A stretch of DNA of 64,000 nt. It comes from Adineta vaga (taxonomy: Eukaryota > Rotifera). A model generated the notes under the pieces. It saw nothing but the letters and a program-made list of their open reading frames with translations, searched no databases and was not told where the DNA came from. The stretch is from positions 1,240,001 to 1,304,000 of the forward strand of contig CP075493.1 in assembly GCA_021613535.1 (NCBI GenBank), written 5' to 3'. This document shows positions 9,610 to 20,077 of the stretch, in pieces. The position numbers and the translations under genes were made by a program. Numbering within the stretch: the first letter of the stretch is position 1; every line of letters begins with the position of its first letter.

Positions 9610-11500
9610 TTACAACAAAGGAAAATATTGATGGAAATTTTCTGGACGAACAAATGGTTGACATAAATCAAGACTTTTCAATGTGCCAAAATTGAAGTAT
9701 GTTGCACCACGCTTAAAATTCTTTGTAATTTTTGTCAATGATTTGTATGTAATTCCAAGATGTAATAGACAACGTAGATGAGTATTTTTCTTCAAGAGAA
9801 ATAATTTAGCATAGTCTATGTGTGCATCTAGTACATTAAGATATCTAACATAAGGAAATGTTATTAATATTAATGAAGATGATTTGTTGGCCAGTGGAAA
9901 AACATTTTGTATACATCAGAATTTGAGACAAGGAAAATCTTTAGAGATCAGTCGAAGTAATTTATGTTCAAAAGGAATGACATCAACCATTTTTAATTGT
10001 CGAACTTTATCAAACATGCCACCTTGAAAAGAATTGTCGAGGTGAATGAACTCTTCGAAATCATATGGAAGCGAATAGATTAAGCAATGACTTTTAGTCT
10101 TTCTTAAATTTGTATGAACATACGAAGTCACTTGTTGATATCCGATGCTAGCAAAACTATGTTCAATATCTCTATTGGATGGAAGTTCAATTTTAATTTT
10201 GTGAGGATAAACTTTTGCGTCGATGGAGAATGTAAATTTCTCTAATTGTGTCATATACATAAGAAATTGATCATATAATTGAGTACCATCTGGAAAATCC
10301 GAGTCAAATACGAATAATAATAGACATAATCTCAAGTTTTCGAGATTTATCATTCGACGAAGCAATGGAAATATTATCTTCTTATGATTACACGTATAAT
10401 CAGATGTAGTCAATGAAAAATATTTTAATTTTAGAAACTTCTCCTATAAGACATAAAAACATTCATTTAATTTAGTATTTTACATGCAAATTATAGTGGT
10501 AATTCTATTTACTCCTCCATTAACATCTGTTAAGGGATCAAAGATATCTCGAACTTTAATAATTAATATTGACAAATTTAAACAACCATCGAGAATATAA
10601 GTGCAATCAGTTATATTCGAAACATTAATTTTCAATTTAGTTAAACTTGAAGACACATATCTTGACGATGATAGATGATTAATAGAAGTTGCATATGTTC
10701 GTGTAGGAAACATATCACAAAAATTTAAATCAGTTAAATTCTTGCATAAAGAGAAGATTAATGCAAGAATCTTGGACACTAGTGGGATAAATTATTGTTT
10801 TCCTTTTAATATCCACATTGAGATATGTTACTTGTTTCATAAGATTACGAAGAATTAAATTATCTGTAATTAAAACAAAGATAAGTGTTAATCTGTATAA
10901 ATCATACGAATATAAAAATCATTCAGTGCAATGCCTAGAGCATTGTAAGAACTAAAAAGAGAGGAAACTGTAGATGTGTGATTTGTTGTTTGAAAGAAAA
11001 GACAGAGAGATATTATTTATTCGTTCTTTCGGATAACACAGGCTACAGATTTGTTCGTCTCTCTTAAGCACTTAAGAACATTATCTCGAATGCCTTTTAT
11101 CATAACTCCAACCATCCATTCTATCATTGATTGAAATGAATAAAATTAAACAGTATATACCTTTTAGATGTTGATAAAGTACATTTTTTTCGAAATTAAT
11201 GAGCGACAAAGAATAAAGTTGAGGATAATTGGCAGCACGAAGAATTCGTTTCATTGAATATTGTTCAACAGTCAGCTTATGTACTTGATCATGAATGCGA
11301 GGTAAGATATTTGAACAAATTTTTGAAAGGACTTTTCTATCGATTAACGAAGTTTGATTATAGAATGAATCAATGGTCATATCGATTTCACGAACATATA
11401 TGGAATCGTGCTAATCGATCAAGTCGTTGATTAACATGAACAAATGAGTGAAATACATCAGTGGTATTGAGTTTCATAAAAATCTATCAGTTCTAGTTTT
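9610..11500 (-). pseudogene. decayed F-box / leucine-rich-repeat-type gene
   Basis: Read on the minus strand, pieces of one protein appear in order: a degraded F-box-like start (IFMKLNTTDVFHSF, near 11470), then ILPRIHDQVHKLTVEQ (11380-11150), SKILALIFSLCKNLTDLNF (10780-10500), PLLRRMINLENLRL (10410-9920) and the end RPENFHQYFPLL (stop 9612-9610). The long leucine-rich middle matches an F-box-type family I associate with bdelloids. Lesions: a two-base deletion near 11400 (QRLDRLAR then YVREID in another frame), a frame change near 10790, and an in-frame TGA near 9925. At least one real intron is kept (donor after VNGG, acceptor TTATAG, about 10490-10430). No single protein can be read, so I call it a pseudogene. 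Confidence 0.75.
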
Positions 11501-11531
11501 TTGAATGTCCATTTATATTCGAAATCGAATT

Positions 11532-11840
11532 AGGCAGCTACTTTAATTTGAGCGAATTCATCAATAGTATCTATACTGGATATGTTGGTCCACAGTCACG
11601 ATATTGATACATTTCATTGCGATGATCATTTTGAAAACATATCGTCTTTTTAGGTTCATCGACAGCTCGACGAGGAAAGAAAGTTGCATCATGAAGACGA
11701 CGTTCATCTAGATTAATTATCAAACTAACTGATGTACCCGTAGATTCAGTTCATGAAAGTTCATAGATAACTATTGATGATGCCCGAATGTATTCGATAA
11801 TCGGGTGTAGTATTATTTCAATTGAAAATAGTTGTTTTCA
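11532..11840 (-). pseudogene. decayed second copy of phenolic acid decarboxylase
   Basis: The minus strand encodes [17 protein letters not shown], then CFQNDHRNEM and RDCGPTYPV, clearly the C-terminal half of the intact enzyme at 3522-4019, with DNA similarity continuing upstream (GATTATCGAATACATTCGG matches the DYRIHSG segment). It has lost about 55 bases between the segments for HSG and SSTTA, has another deletion further upstream, and shifts frame after PTYPV so that a TAG follows. It is not functional. It lies between the F-box pseudogene and the duplicated cyclin upstream block. Confidence 0.88.
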
Positions 11841-11879
11841 ACTGAGTTCAAGTTTCTAGTTTAACATTAACATGTATGC

Positions 11880-12444
11880 GACATCAAAAGCAAATGAGTA
11901 ACATTATGGATATTGAGTTATTTGAAACAATGCAAATGAAATCCGAAAAAAGAAAAGTTTTATCTCGTCAATACATTTGTTCGAGTGTTCTTTTTGGCGA
12001 ATAGGTAATCTGGAAGATTGAAATACATCTTGGTTTAGTCTCCAAGAGATATTGGAGCGTTGGATCATCAGATGTCGTTAGTGTCTCGAAAAATAATAAT
12101 AAAAGAAAATTAAAATAGAAAAAAATTCTTTTTATGTAATAAAAAATAAAAACTACCTCAATAATTTTGAATTTAATGAACAACGAACGTCGAATCTCGT
12201 TGTGATTGGTTGTTCTTTGTCTGGGAAAATCAATTGACTTGCGTAAGAAGTTTCTCTCATTCTCTTCTCATTATATAGCATAAGAATCAAATCAAATTTT
12301 CCAATGATATTTGCTTATTTATTGTTTTAAAACATGTTTTCACGTTCATTATCAACATCATCTTGTCGTCAACCAGTGAATGAAAATCATCCATTAACTC
12401 ATTATGAATCTTTACAAAATCTTCATCAAACACAAAAAGATAAA
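11880..12444. repeat. cyclin 5' region, copy 2 of the duplicated block
   Basis: The counterpart of 5660-6589, running from the upstream spacer into the first coding exon of the intact cyclin. It lacks the extra 400 bases of copy 1: AATGAAATCCGAAAAAAG runs directly into the TTTTATCTCGTC block. Confidence 0.75.
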
Positions 12445-13871
12445 CCTTCTCATCCATTAACTGTCGATAATAATCATCTAAATTTACCTGTTGTTCCTCA
12501 TGCAATCAAAGAAAATGCAGTAAGCAATGAGAAAAAAACGGATAAACTTCGACGAACAATTGCTCAAGATGATATTGAAAATTTGCAAGAACGTTTAAAT
12601 GAAATGCTTATTGCTGTTCCTCTTACAAATGAAAAACAATTTCTGGCACAACAAAAATCCACGAATGAATATTTTACACCAAAAGTTTCAATTGACGATG
12701 AAGAAGATGAACAACTCGATTGTAAATATTGATTTTCTCTCTTTTTTCTTGCCAATTGTGACAAATTTCATCTTTCATTTTTCTTCCAGCAACAATCAAT
12801 GAAATTGAATCAGAAACACATCCATTTTTTGATGTTTTAACAACAACAACATATGAAAAAGAAGTTATGAATTATTTACTTAATTTAGAATCATGTTTTA
12901 TGGCTGAAAATGAAAAATTACGTTCAGCAAAACATCTACGAGAATCAACAAATACTTTAAAACCGATTGAAGGTATTCCAACACCAGGTTGTCAATCATC
13001 TGTTATTATTACACCTAAAGTTCGATGTAAACTTATCGATTGGATGATATCTGTACATGATTATCATCGATTAAATGCAGGTAAATTATAATTTTAAGAA
13101 AGAAAAAAAAAGAGAAAAGATTAATCAAATTATTTTAGCTATTCTTTGTCGAACTATTCATCTTATTGATCGAATTTTACTTTTAAATGATCAAATGACT
13201 AAACTTGATTTACAGTTACGAGCTGTCAAGTAAGAGATGCTAAGTTTTGCTATTAGACTATATCTGATTCTTTCAGTTGTTTCACAATTGCTTGTAAACT
13301 TGAATCACGTCGTGTACCTGATGCTAACTCATTATTAGCTCTATTTGATTCTCGATATCATGTTAATCAAAACCAATTAAATCATGGTGAAAAACAATTA
13401 TTAACTCAATTAGATTTTCAACTTGGTTTGTTATTATAATTTTCATTTATTTATTTGAATTTATTTCTTTTCGTTTTAATAGAATATCCATTAGCAATAC
13501 ATTTTCTTTGTTATTATCTTCGATTTATTCCATTTCATTTTGTTATTTATTCATTATCAAAATATATGATTGAATGTGTTTTATGTGATGAAATCTTATC
13601 TGAACAAATGCCTGGATCATTATTAGCAGCTGCATCACTTCTCTTATCATTAAAACTCACTGATCAATTAGATAAACCACAGATTATGAAACGTTTCTAC
13701 AAGCATCAACCATATAAACGTGAAGAATTAGAAAAATCGATGCAGAAAATTCTTAAACTCATGCAACAAGTACCAAAATCATTGTATCATACAAATGTAC
13801 GTGAAAAATATAAACGAAGCGAATTTGATCGTGTTGCTACTTATCAATATAATAATGATCTTGGTAAATAA
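12334..13871 (+). CDS. mitotic-type (A/B-like) cyclin (435 aa)
   Basis: Exons 12334-12721, 12790-13080, 13139-13229, 13277-13425 and 13483-13871; all junctions are GT-AG, in phase, and total 436 codons. The first cyclin box begins around YEKEVMNYLLNLE and contains VRCKLIDWMISVHDYHRL, the equivalent of the MRAILVDWL motif that binds the CDK, followed by AILCRTIHLIDRIL and CFTIACKLESRRVPD. The second box holds PGSLLAAASLLLSLKL and ends near residue 400. The N-terminal 140 residues are polar and low in complexity; no clear destruction box was found. It should bind a CDK1-like kinase to drive entry into mitosis. Fragments of this gene lie on both sides (6473-6584 and 16660-17098). Confidence 0.87.
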
Positions 13872-14898
13872 ATTATATAGAAATATTTTTCATCTTTTTG
13901 TTTATTTATGTTTAGTAATTCCTATTTTGTGAAAAGGAAACCAACGATAATGTGCATGATCTTCTTTCGTTAATTTATTTGATCAAAAGACAATATTAAA
14001 TGAATCATTGTTTGATTTCTTGCTTGTATATTATTTGTTGTTTTTTCCTGTTTGTTTGTTGTTGTCCTCTACAAATTTATTAGAAAAAATCAAATTTACT
14101 TTTTTTGTTGAAAATTATCTACTTGTAAACTTGTATGTATCGATATATATGTTGTGACAATTATCTGAGTCAAAAGAACATACATAAATTGTTTATGATA
14201 TTTTGTGAGAATGTGAATCACACTAGATTAAAATAGTATTACGTAGAAGCACATTACTTGATTTGGAATTAGAAATCATTGTTAGATGAAAGATGAGACT
14301 TTTATCAGAAGTGAATGCCAATTACGATTTCGATCTGTCTACTTGCTTGTACTCAATCACGTCACATCTCGACCTTGTTTCTTAGATAATGAAACGAAAG
14401 ATAGAATAGACAGAAAGGAAGGGAGGAAGAAAGCGAAGATATAAGAAGACTGTAAGAATAATAGAACAGTATGCATTCTTTGAATATTCATAGAGTAGAT
14501 GTGTAAAGAACATTCGAACTTAGTTACATCGTTGTATATATATATATATATCAGAATTCGTATATTGGTATTGATTTATAATTACGTATGTAGTTCATTT
14601 GATAATATTTATTATATGTGTCTCAATTATTAATCGACTGTGTGTGTGTCTATGATTTAATTCCAGTAAACATCATTAAAACTATCACGACATGTATTTT
14701 CTCTTTAAACTATCTGTTCAATTGTCGAAGATCAGACAGTATCAATATTTATGCTTATATGTATACATTTGAAAAATCGTTACAATCATTATAATTCTGT
14801 CAGAAAAGAGTCCTTGAATCCAATGGATGAGCATTGCTTGTCGAATATGTATTCCAGTGTCATCTTATGTTTCAATCTTCATTCGTTGACCAAATCTG
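13872..14898. other. intergenic, no supported gene
   Basis: AT-rich cyclin 3' flank with a TA microsatellite near 14538-14553. The stretch after the stop has a diverged counterpart after the cyclin fragment at 17100-17240. No open frame with coding character was found. Confidence 0.5.
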
Positions 14899-16323
14899 AT
14901 GATAGCACCTCAAACGTCTGAAACTTTCTTAGTCGAGATTAACGATTTTCTGGATTACCTGAAAAAAATATGTTTGGTTATTTTTAATTTCTCTTCGGAT
15001 TCAATTAATATCGATCGATTATTTGGTGATGAATTAACTTATCAATTGGTAGAAAAATTTATTCGTAATGATCGATGTCAAGCCATATATGTTTCCAAAA
15101 AAAGTTCTACAACTAAAGATCGAACATCTCGATCGTTCTCGTTATCTAATGTATGTACAATATGGAACAAAGATTAGCAGATTAATTCCAACTGTTCATA
15201 GTTTATTTTGGTCAAGCGTCATGAAACGATTGTCAAGGGTGAAAGTTATTACATACAGCTCCAAATCATTAATTTGCTTGCTTCAAATCAGAATAAAATT
15301 ATGTTTAAAAACGAATTCGATCAACAACATATTGATTTACCGAAAATTATTTTAGCAGCAGTTGTACCTACTGATGAAACAACAGTTGGAGAATTTATTA
15401 ACAATCTTATTCCAACAGCAAATTATGTATATGAAGGTGTGGTTTTATATAATGCATCATCGATAGTTGATATTGAAAGATAGTGAACAGAGTGTAGATA
15501 GTCGTGGTAATGCCTGGACATTTCTATGATCACTGATGATTCACTCAATTCGTTTACGACAGATATTGATGTATATGTATTGGGAAAAGCACGATATGAA
15601 GTATACATTCCTCTTATAAACAGAAGACTATGTTTACATGTAGAGAAGAAGAATTCGAACTGAATATATTCTTTTTTATTTTAATTTATTCGCTTGTTCT
15701 AGACGATAATGAATACAACGAAGACGATGAGGAGGACGACAAAGATGATACCCAGGACGATGCTTCCCGGCTATGGATCCGCACGGAACCTGCCGGAAAT
15801 CACGCCTTGCCGAGGATATTCCGGACAGTTCCAGCTAGTTCCAAAGGTACCAACTGGAACTTACTGGAAGTTAGTCAGAAGCGAGCGGAAAAATCTGAAA
15901 ATATCTGGTTCGGAATCCTGGTTCCGGCAGGATCCGGCTCGGATTTTTCGATTTGGGATATGGTGTTGTTTACGTTTTCGTTTACACGTGCATTAAACAA
16001 TTTCCAACGAGCGCACATATATGGTGCCATAATTGCATTTAGTGGTATGTCAGTGTCTCCTTTAACAAAAGCTGGTTCTCAATCTTGTTTTATTTTCGTT
16101 TAGTACTAAAATCTTCACAGATAAGATCGAATCTTCAATGTCATATACGAAGAACTGCTGATCCTAATACAATTTTTGTAACAGATGAAGAATTTTGTGT
16201 TTCGTTTAATAGTCAATCGGCATTTCTGAGTTTTCAAGCGTGGGTTTCAAGACAACACTCAGGATCTCATCACATATTGACTATTATTCAGCCCAGTCAG
16301 TTCGCGATGAACATTATTGTTTA
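14899..16323 (+). pseudogene. decayed gene of unknown family
   Basis: Pieces with coding character lie in different frames on the plus strand: DELTYQLVEKFIRNDRCQAI (14899-15120), RYLMYVQYGTKISRLIPTV (about 15135-15210), HETIVKGESYYIQLQIINLL to IILAAVVPTDETTVGEFI (15208-15480), DIDVYVLGKARYEVYIPLI (about 15550-15620), AHIYGAIIAFSGMSVSPLT (about 16010-16065) and a last piece ending at 16323. They fit one ancestral protein broken by frameshifts, stops and a GC-rich insert (15735-15960). I do not recognise the family. A real gene with unusual introns cannot be fully excluded, but several breaks lack splice signals. Confidence 0.5.
15735..15960. repeat. GC-rich structured insert
   Basis: The base composition jumps well above that of the flanks. 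The segment is full of CCGG/CCTGG-type words and contains inverted repeats: GGAACCTGCCGGAA near 15785 pairs with TTCCGGCAGGATCC near 15930 except for one base, and AGTTCCAG pairs with CTGGAACT around 15828-15863. It looks like a short foldback element inside the decayed gene. A second GC-rich tract at 48361-48740 shares the word GGAATCCTGGT. Confidence 0.55.
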
Positions 16324-16659
16324 AGTTGTTTTTTCTTTTTCTGTATTGATCTTTTCTCAATAAATCTCAATGATAAAGGTCATATAATGTAGATATCTAA
16401 CCATATTAATTGGTTTTGTTGAATAGAATCTTTCTATATAAAATGAACTTATAAACCGTTTCCCATCGTGAATCATTTACTCGGTCTTTAATCTAATAAA
16501 TTCTTAATCTTCAAGGACAGTACAAACTAAATAATAAGGTGGCATAAGAAATATCGACTATTATGACATTTCTCACTAACGGACATAAAATTGATATTTT
16601 TGAGTTTGTTCTGATTTTCTCTATTCATCTAATCGGACATATCCATCCATTAAACTACA
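16324..16659. other. spacer, nothing recognised
   Basis: AT-rich spacer between the decayed gene and the cyclin 3' fragment. Confidence 0.4.
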
Positions 16660-17098
16660 AAGCTTCTCATTATTAACTCTATTTGATTCTCGATATCATG
16701 TTAACCAAAACCAATTAAATCATGGTGAAAAACAACTATTAACTCAATTAGATTTTCAACTTGGTTTGTTATTTTAATTTTCATTCATTTATTTTACTTT
16801 ATTTTTTTTTGTTTTATTATAATAGGATATCCATTAACGATACATTTTCTTTGTTATTATCTTCGATTTATTCATTATCAAAATATATGATTGAATGTGT
16901 TTTATGTGATGAAATCTTATCTGAACAAATGCCTGGATCATTATTAGCAGCTGCATCACTTTTATTATCATTAAAACTCACTGATCAATTAGATAAATCA
17001 CAGATTATGAAACGTTTCTACAGGCATTAACCATATAAACAAAGTGAATTTGATCGTGTTGCTACTTATCAATATAAGAATGATCTTTGTAAATATTT
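16660..17098 (+). pseudogene. cyclin 3' fragment with deletions
   Basis: Near-identical to 13325-13870 of the intact cyclin, including the position of the last intron. It begins inside the fourth exon, lacks 22 bases in the last exon (around 16870, which shifts the frame), has a stop straight after the codons for MKRFYRH, and has lost about 95 bases before SEFDRVATYQYKND. High identity indicates a fairly recent partial duplication. It could affect read mapping or be transcribed, but cannot encode a cyclin. Confidence 0.9.
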
Positions 17099-17707
17099 TG
17101 AATAAAATCTATATTGATTTGATATTTATTGTTGTATTTTAGTTATATCAATATGATGAGAGACGGAACAAAATTCGAATGAGAATCATGTGCGTGATCT
17201 TCTTCCATTTATTTATTTCAAACTGAACAACAACAATAATAAATAAATCTTTCTTTGTTTTTGTGTTCTTTATGAAAATCTAGTTGAAGATAAAATACAA
17301 ACTTAATTTTGGTTACATGAGACTTAATTAAAAGTGATATAAGAACCAATTTATATATAACCACTATTCATAAAGAAAATTAAGCTTTCAACGCTTTCTA
17401 TATTTTAAACAAAAGCGTCATACTATTGAGTAAATTTTTAGTTTCATATGAAAATGAATAAAAGGAAGATAAAGAATTTTATTTCAATGAAAGATACATA
17501 GGTTTTCACCGAACCCTGACATCTGGTGATTATAATTATTCATTTTTATAACCGAACTGTGTCACATTGGCTAATAATTCTGCAAATTAAACCATCTACA
17601 CGTCTGTGAAAAGATAAATTTATGATTGACATACTTCTCAAATGACAGAACAAATTTGAGAAAAACAACATTAATTCAAGGAAAATATATCGTTGTTCCT
17701 ATCAGAA
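17099..17707. other. spacer upstream of the secreted protein gene
   Basis: The first part is the diverged 3' flank of the duplicated cyclin. The rest is AT-rich with no gene. An acceptor-like CTATCAG ends two bases before the next ATG. Confidence 0.4.
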
Positions 17708-19161
17708 ATGGCATATCGAACTCTTACCTTACTAATCTTAACTTTTCTTGTTATCAAAAGTAATAACAGTTCATCTTATTTTGTAAGAATTTATTCTAAT
17801 CAAGCAGAATTTATACGACCGTTGGATAGGTTACCACTTGAATTTACTATAGATGAATGGAATGATATTCGTTCTGATTCGATTACACTTCTTAGTGAAA
17901 ATATGAATATAACATCTCAAACAATAACTGAAAAACAGAAATCATTGAATGGGGCAAAAATTTTAATTCGTTCACCGATGTCATTTGATAAAAATACAAT
18001 GATATTAGTACCTGGAATTCTCATCGATGAAAACATAAATCTAGTTCGAATCGATGATGAATCAATAACTGGCCATCCAACATTATTTTTTACTGTTTCA
18101 TCTGATCATATTTTCTATTTGGAACAACCTACAACAGCTAAATTCTATGTTAATTTTACTTATACAACTACAGATTCAAAAGTAAATATTAGTTATCTTC
18201 AATCAAATCTGAAATGGCACACACAATATAAATTAAATTTATATGATAATCAAAGTACATTGATTGCTATGGCAAATATTCGAAATAATGGTAAATCATC
18301 TGTATCGATTGATCATGCTGAACTTATCGGTGGTCAAGTGAATTTAAATGCACAACCGAAATACAACAATTATCGTTCTGGTATGCACGAACGTACCGGA
18401 GGAATAGAACTTCAATATTTATCTATGGTCGATGTAAATCATTCTCCTCCGATGATTGAGCAAGGTCAAGAACTGACTGGACTCTATATTTTTACTATTA
18501 GTAAACCATTTATAATCGATGCTAAAACAGATTATCTTTTACCAATGTTTCGTCCACAGGTGACTGTTGAACGATATGGATTAATTTCGAAATATTTTCA
18601 TACAACAACAAATAGTGACAAAGCTCAACGTGCTTATCGTCTTCGATCTGATCGATTTATCTCGAATGGAAAGTAAGAAAATTCAAAATTTTCATTTCGA
18701 AAGTGTATAAAAATATATTTTTTAGTTGTATTGTACGAGAAATGGATCGAATTGTTGGTGAAACTTTTCTACCTAATCTTGCTGCAAAGGATAAATTTGA
18801 ATTTTCACTTGGAACTGATCCTGATATTGTTTATAAAGAAAACGTTACATTGATCTCATCAATAATATTCAATGAAGAAGACATCAATTCAGATGAACAT
18901 ATCTCCAATGTTAATAGAAGACAACGTCATACTTCTCGTACACAATCCGTCTATGAAATTCATCTACAAATTAAAAGCTATAAAGCACGTTCCGTCCTTA
19001 TTGAATACGAACAAAAAGATTTGACCGGTTACAAAAGTGTTAAATTAACAATATTAAATGATCATTTATTTACACATGATAGTTCAATTATCAAATCCAG
19101 TATGTTGTTAAATGCTTATGCTGTTCAAACTTATTCGTATACTATTGAACTAATTCAATAG
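17708..19161 (+). CDS. secreted DUF4139-like protein (466 aa)
   Basis: Exons 17708-18672 and 18726-19161; the intron splits one codon in phase. I start at the ATG at 17708, which gives a signal peptide (MAYRTLTLLILTFLVIKS); the open frame five codons upstream begins at TTG. The middle contains YLQSNLKWHTQYKLNL and repeated short beta-type strands, and the end contains RFISNG, then ETFLPNLAAKDKFEFSLGT. This order resembles the DUF4139 beta-sandwich domain (conjugate-like proteins of unknown role found in bacteria and some eukaryotes). Many NxS/T sequons fit an extracellular protein. The family call is by pattern memory, so treat it as moderate. Confidence 0.65.
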
Positions 19162-19330
19162 GAGGAAATATTTCATTATTAAACTGTCGCATTCTTCAAA
19201 AAAAAACAAAGCAAAATATTGATTACATCGTGTTTATAAATAATAAGTTATGAATTTACTTTGTTCGTACACACACTACTTATCTTTAATGTAGCAGCGA
19301 CTATAAAGTATACATTTCTGCTTATACGTT

Positions 19331-19365
<35 letters not shown>

Positions 19366-20077
19366 AAAAACGATACACACACGGAGAGAAGAAAACGAAA
19401 TACAAAAAAAAATGTATTTTCATAACAAAGAAAACGAGATATATAGCATAGATGTGTATTATTTGTTATTATTGTTCTTGAACTTACAAAAAAGAAAACA
19501 AACGAGAAAAGATTGCACAACACACACAGGGGAAGAACGAATAGATGTTTTTCTTTCTTTTGTTCGTTTACAATTCAAAACAAAACAAAAGCCGGATAAA
19601 AACACACACACACACACACACATACGCATAAAAACCAGATGTATACAATCGAGTATTGTTCGTTTTTCTTTTTGTCATGAAAAAATTCTTTTGTTCTAAG
19701 GTTTGCACACACTTTACATACGTATATATATATACATATATACGAAAAACTACACTGCACTGCACACCCTAGAAATATGTGTATATAAACACATAGAAAG
19801 TGTGTTATAAAGATGTGTTCATTACATTCATATCGACGAGATTTTTCAAGAAATTTGTTCGAATGATGATTACGTTAAAAAAATAAGGATTGCGAGAGAA
19901 CTGTTCGATAGAATATAGATGTGATAGACTAGCTCAACACACGTACATTAATAGATAGATAGATAGATATATATATAATATATAGAAAAGAGAAAAATGA
20001 AGAGAAGAATAAAACATATCTGAACTTGAGCTTTCGAAAGATTCAATGATGTTTTTTTGTTTTTGTTTAATTTGATA
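19162..20077. other. intergenic, microsatellite-rich
   Basis: Holds (CA)n tracts at 19333-19360 and 19602-19622, TA-rich runs near 19724-19742 and a (TAGA)n/(TA)n tract near 19951-19982. The open frames here are translations of these repeats. Confidence 0.7.
19333..19360. repeat. (CA)14 microsatellite
   Basis: Uninterrupted CA dinucleotide repeat directly visible in the sequence. A second, shorter AC tract follows at 19602-19622. Confidence 0.95.

Noticed and set aside
19332-19765. Overlapping open frames on both strands
   Set aside because: They are translations of CA/TG microsatellites and poly-A runs.
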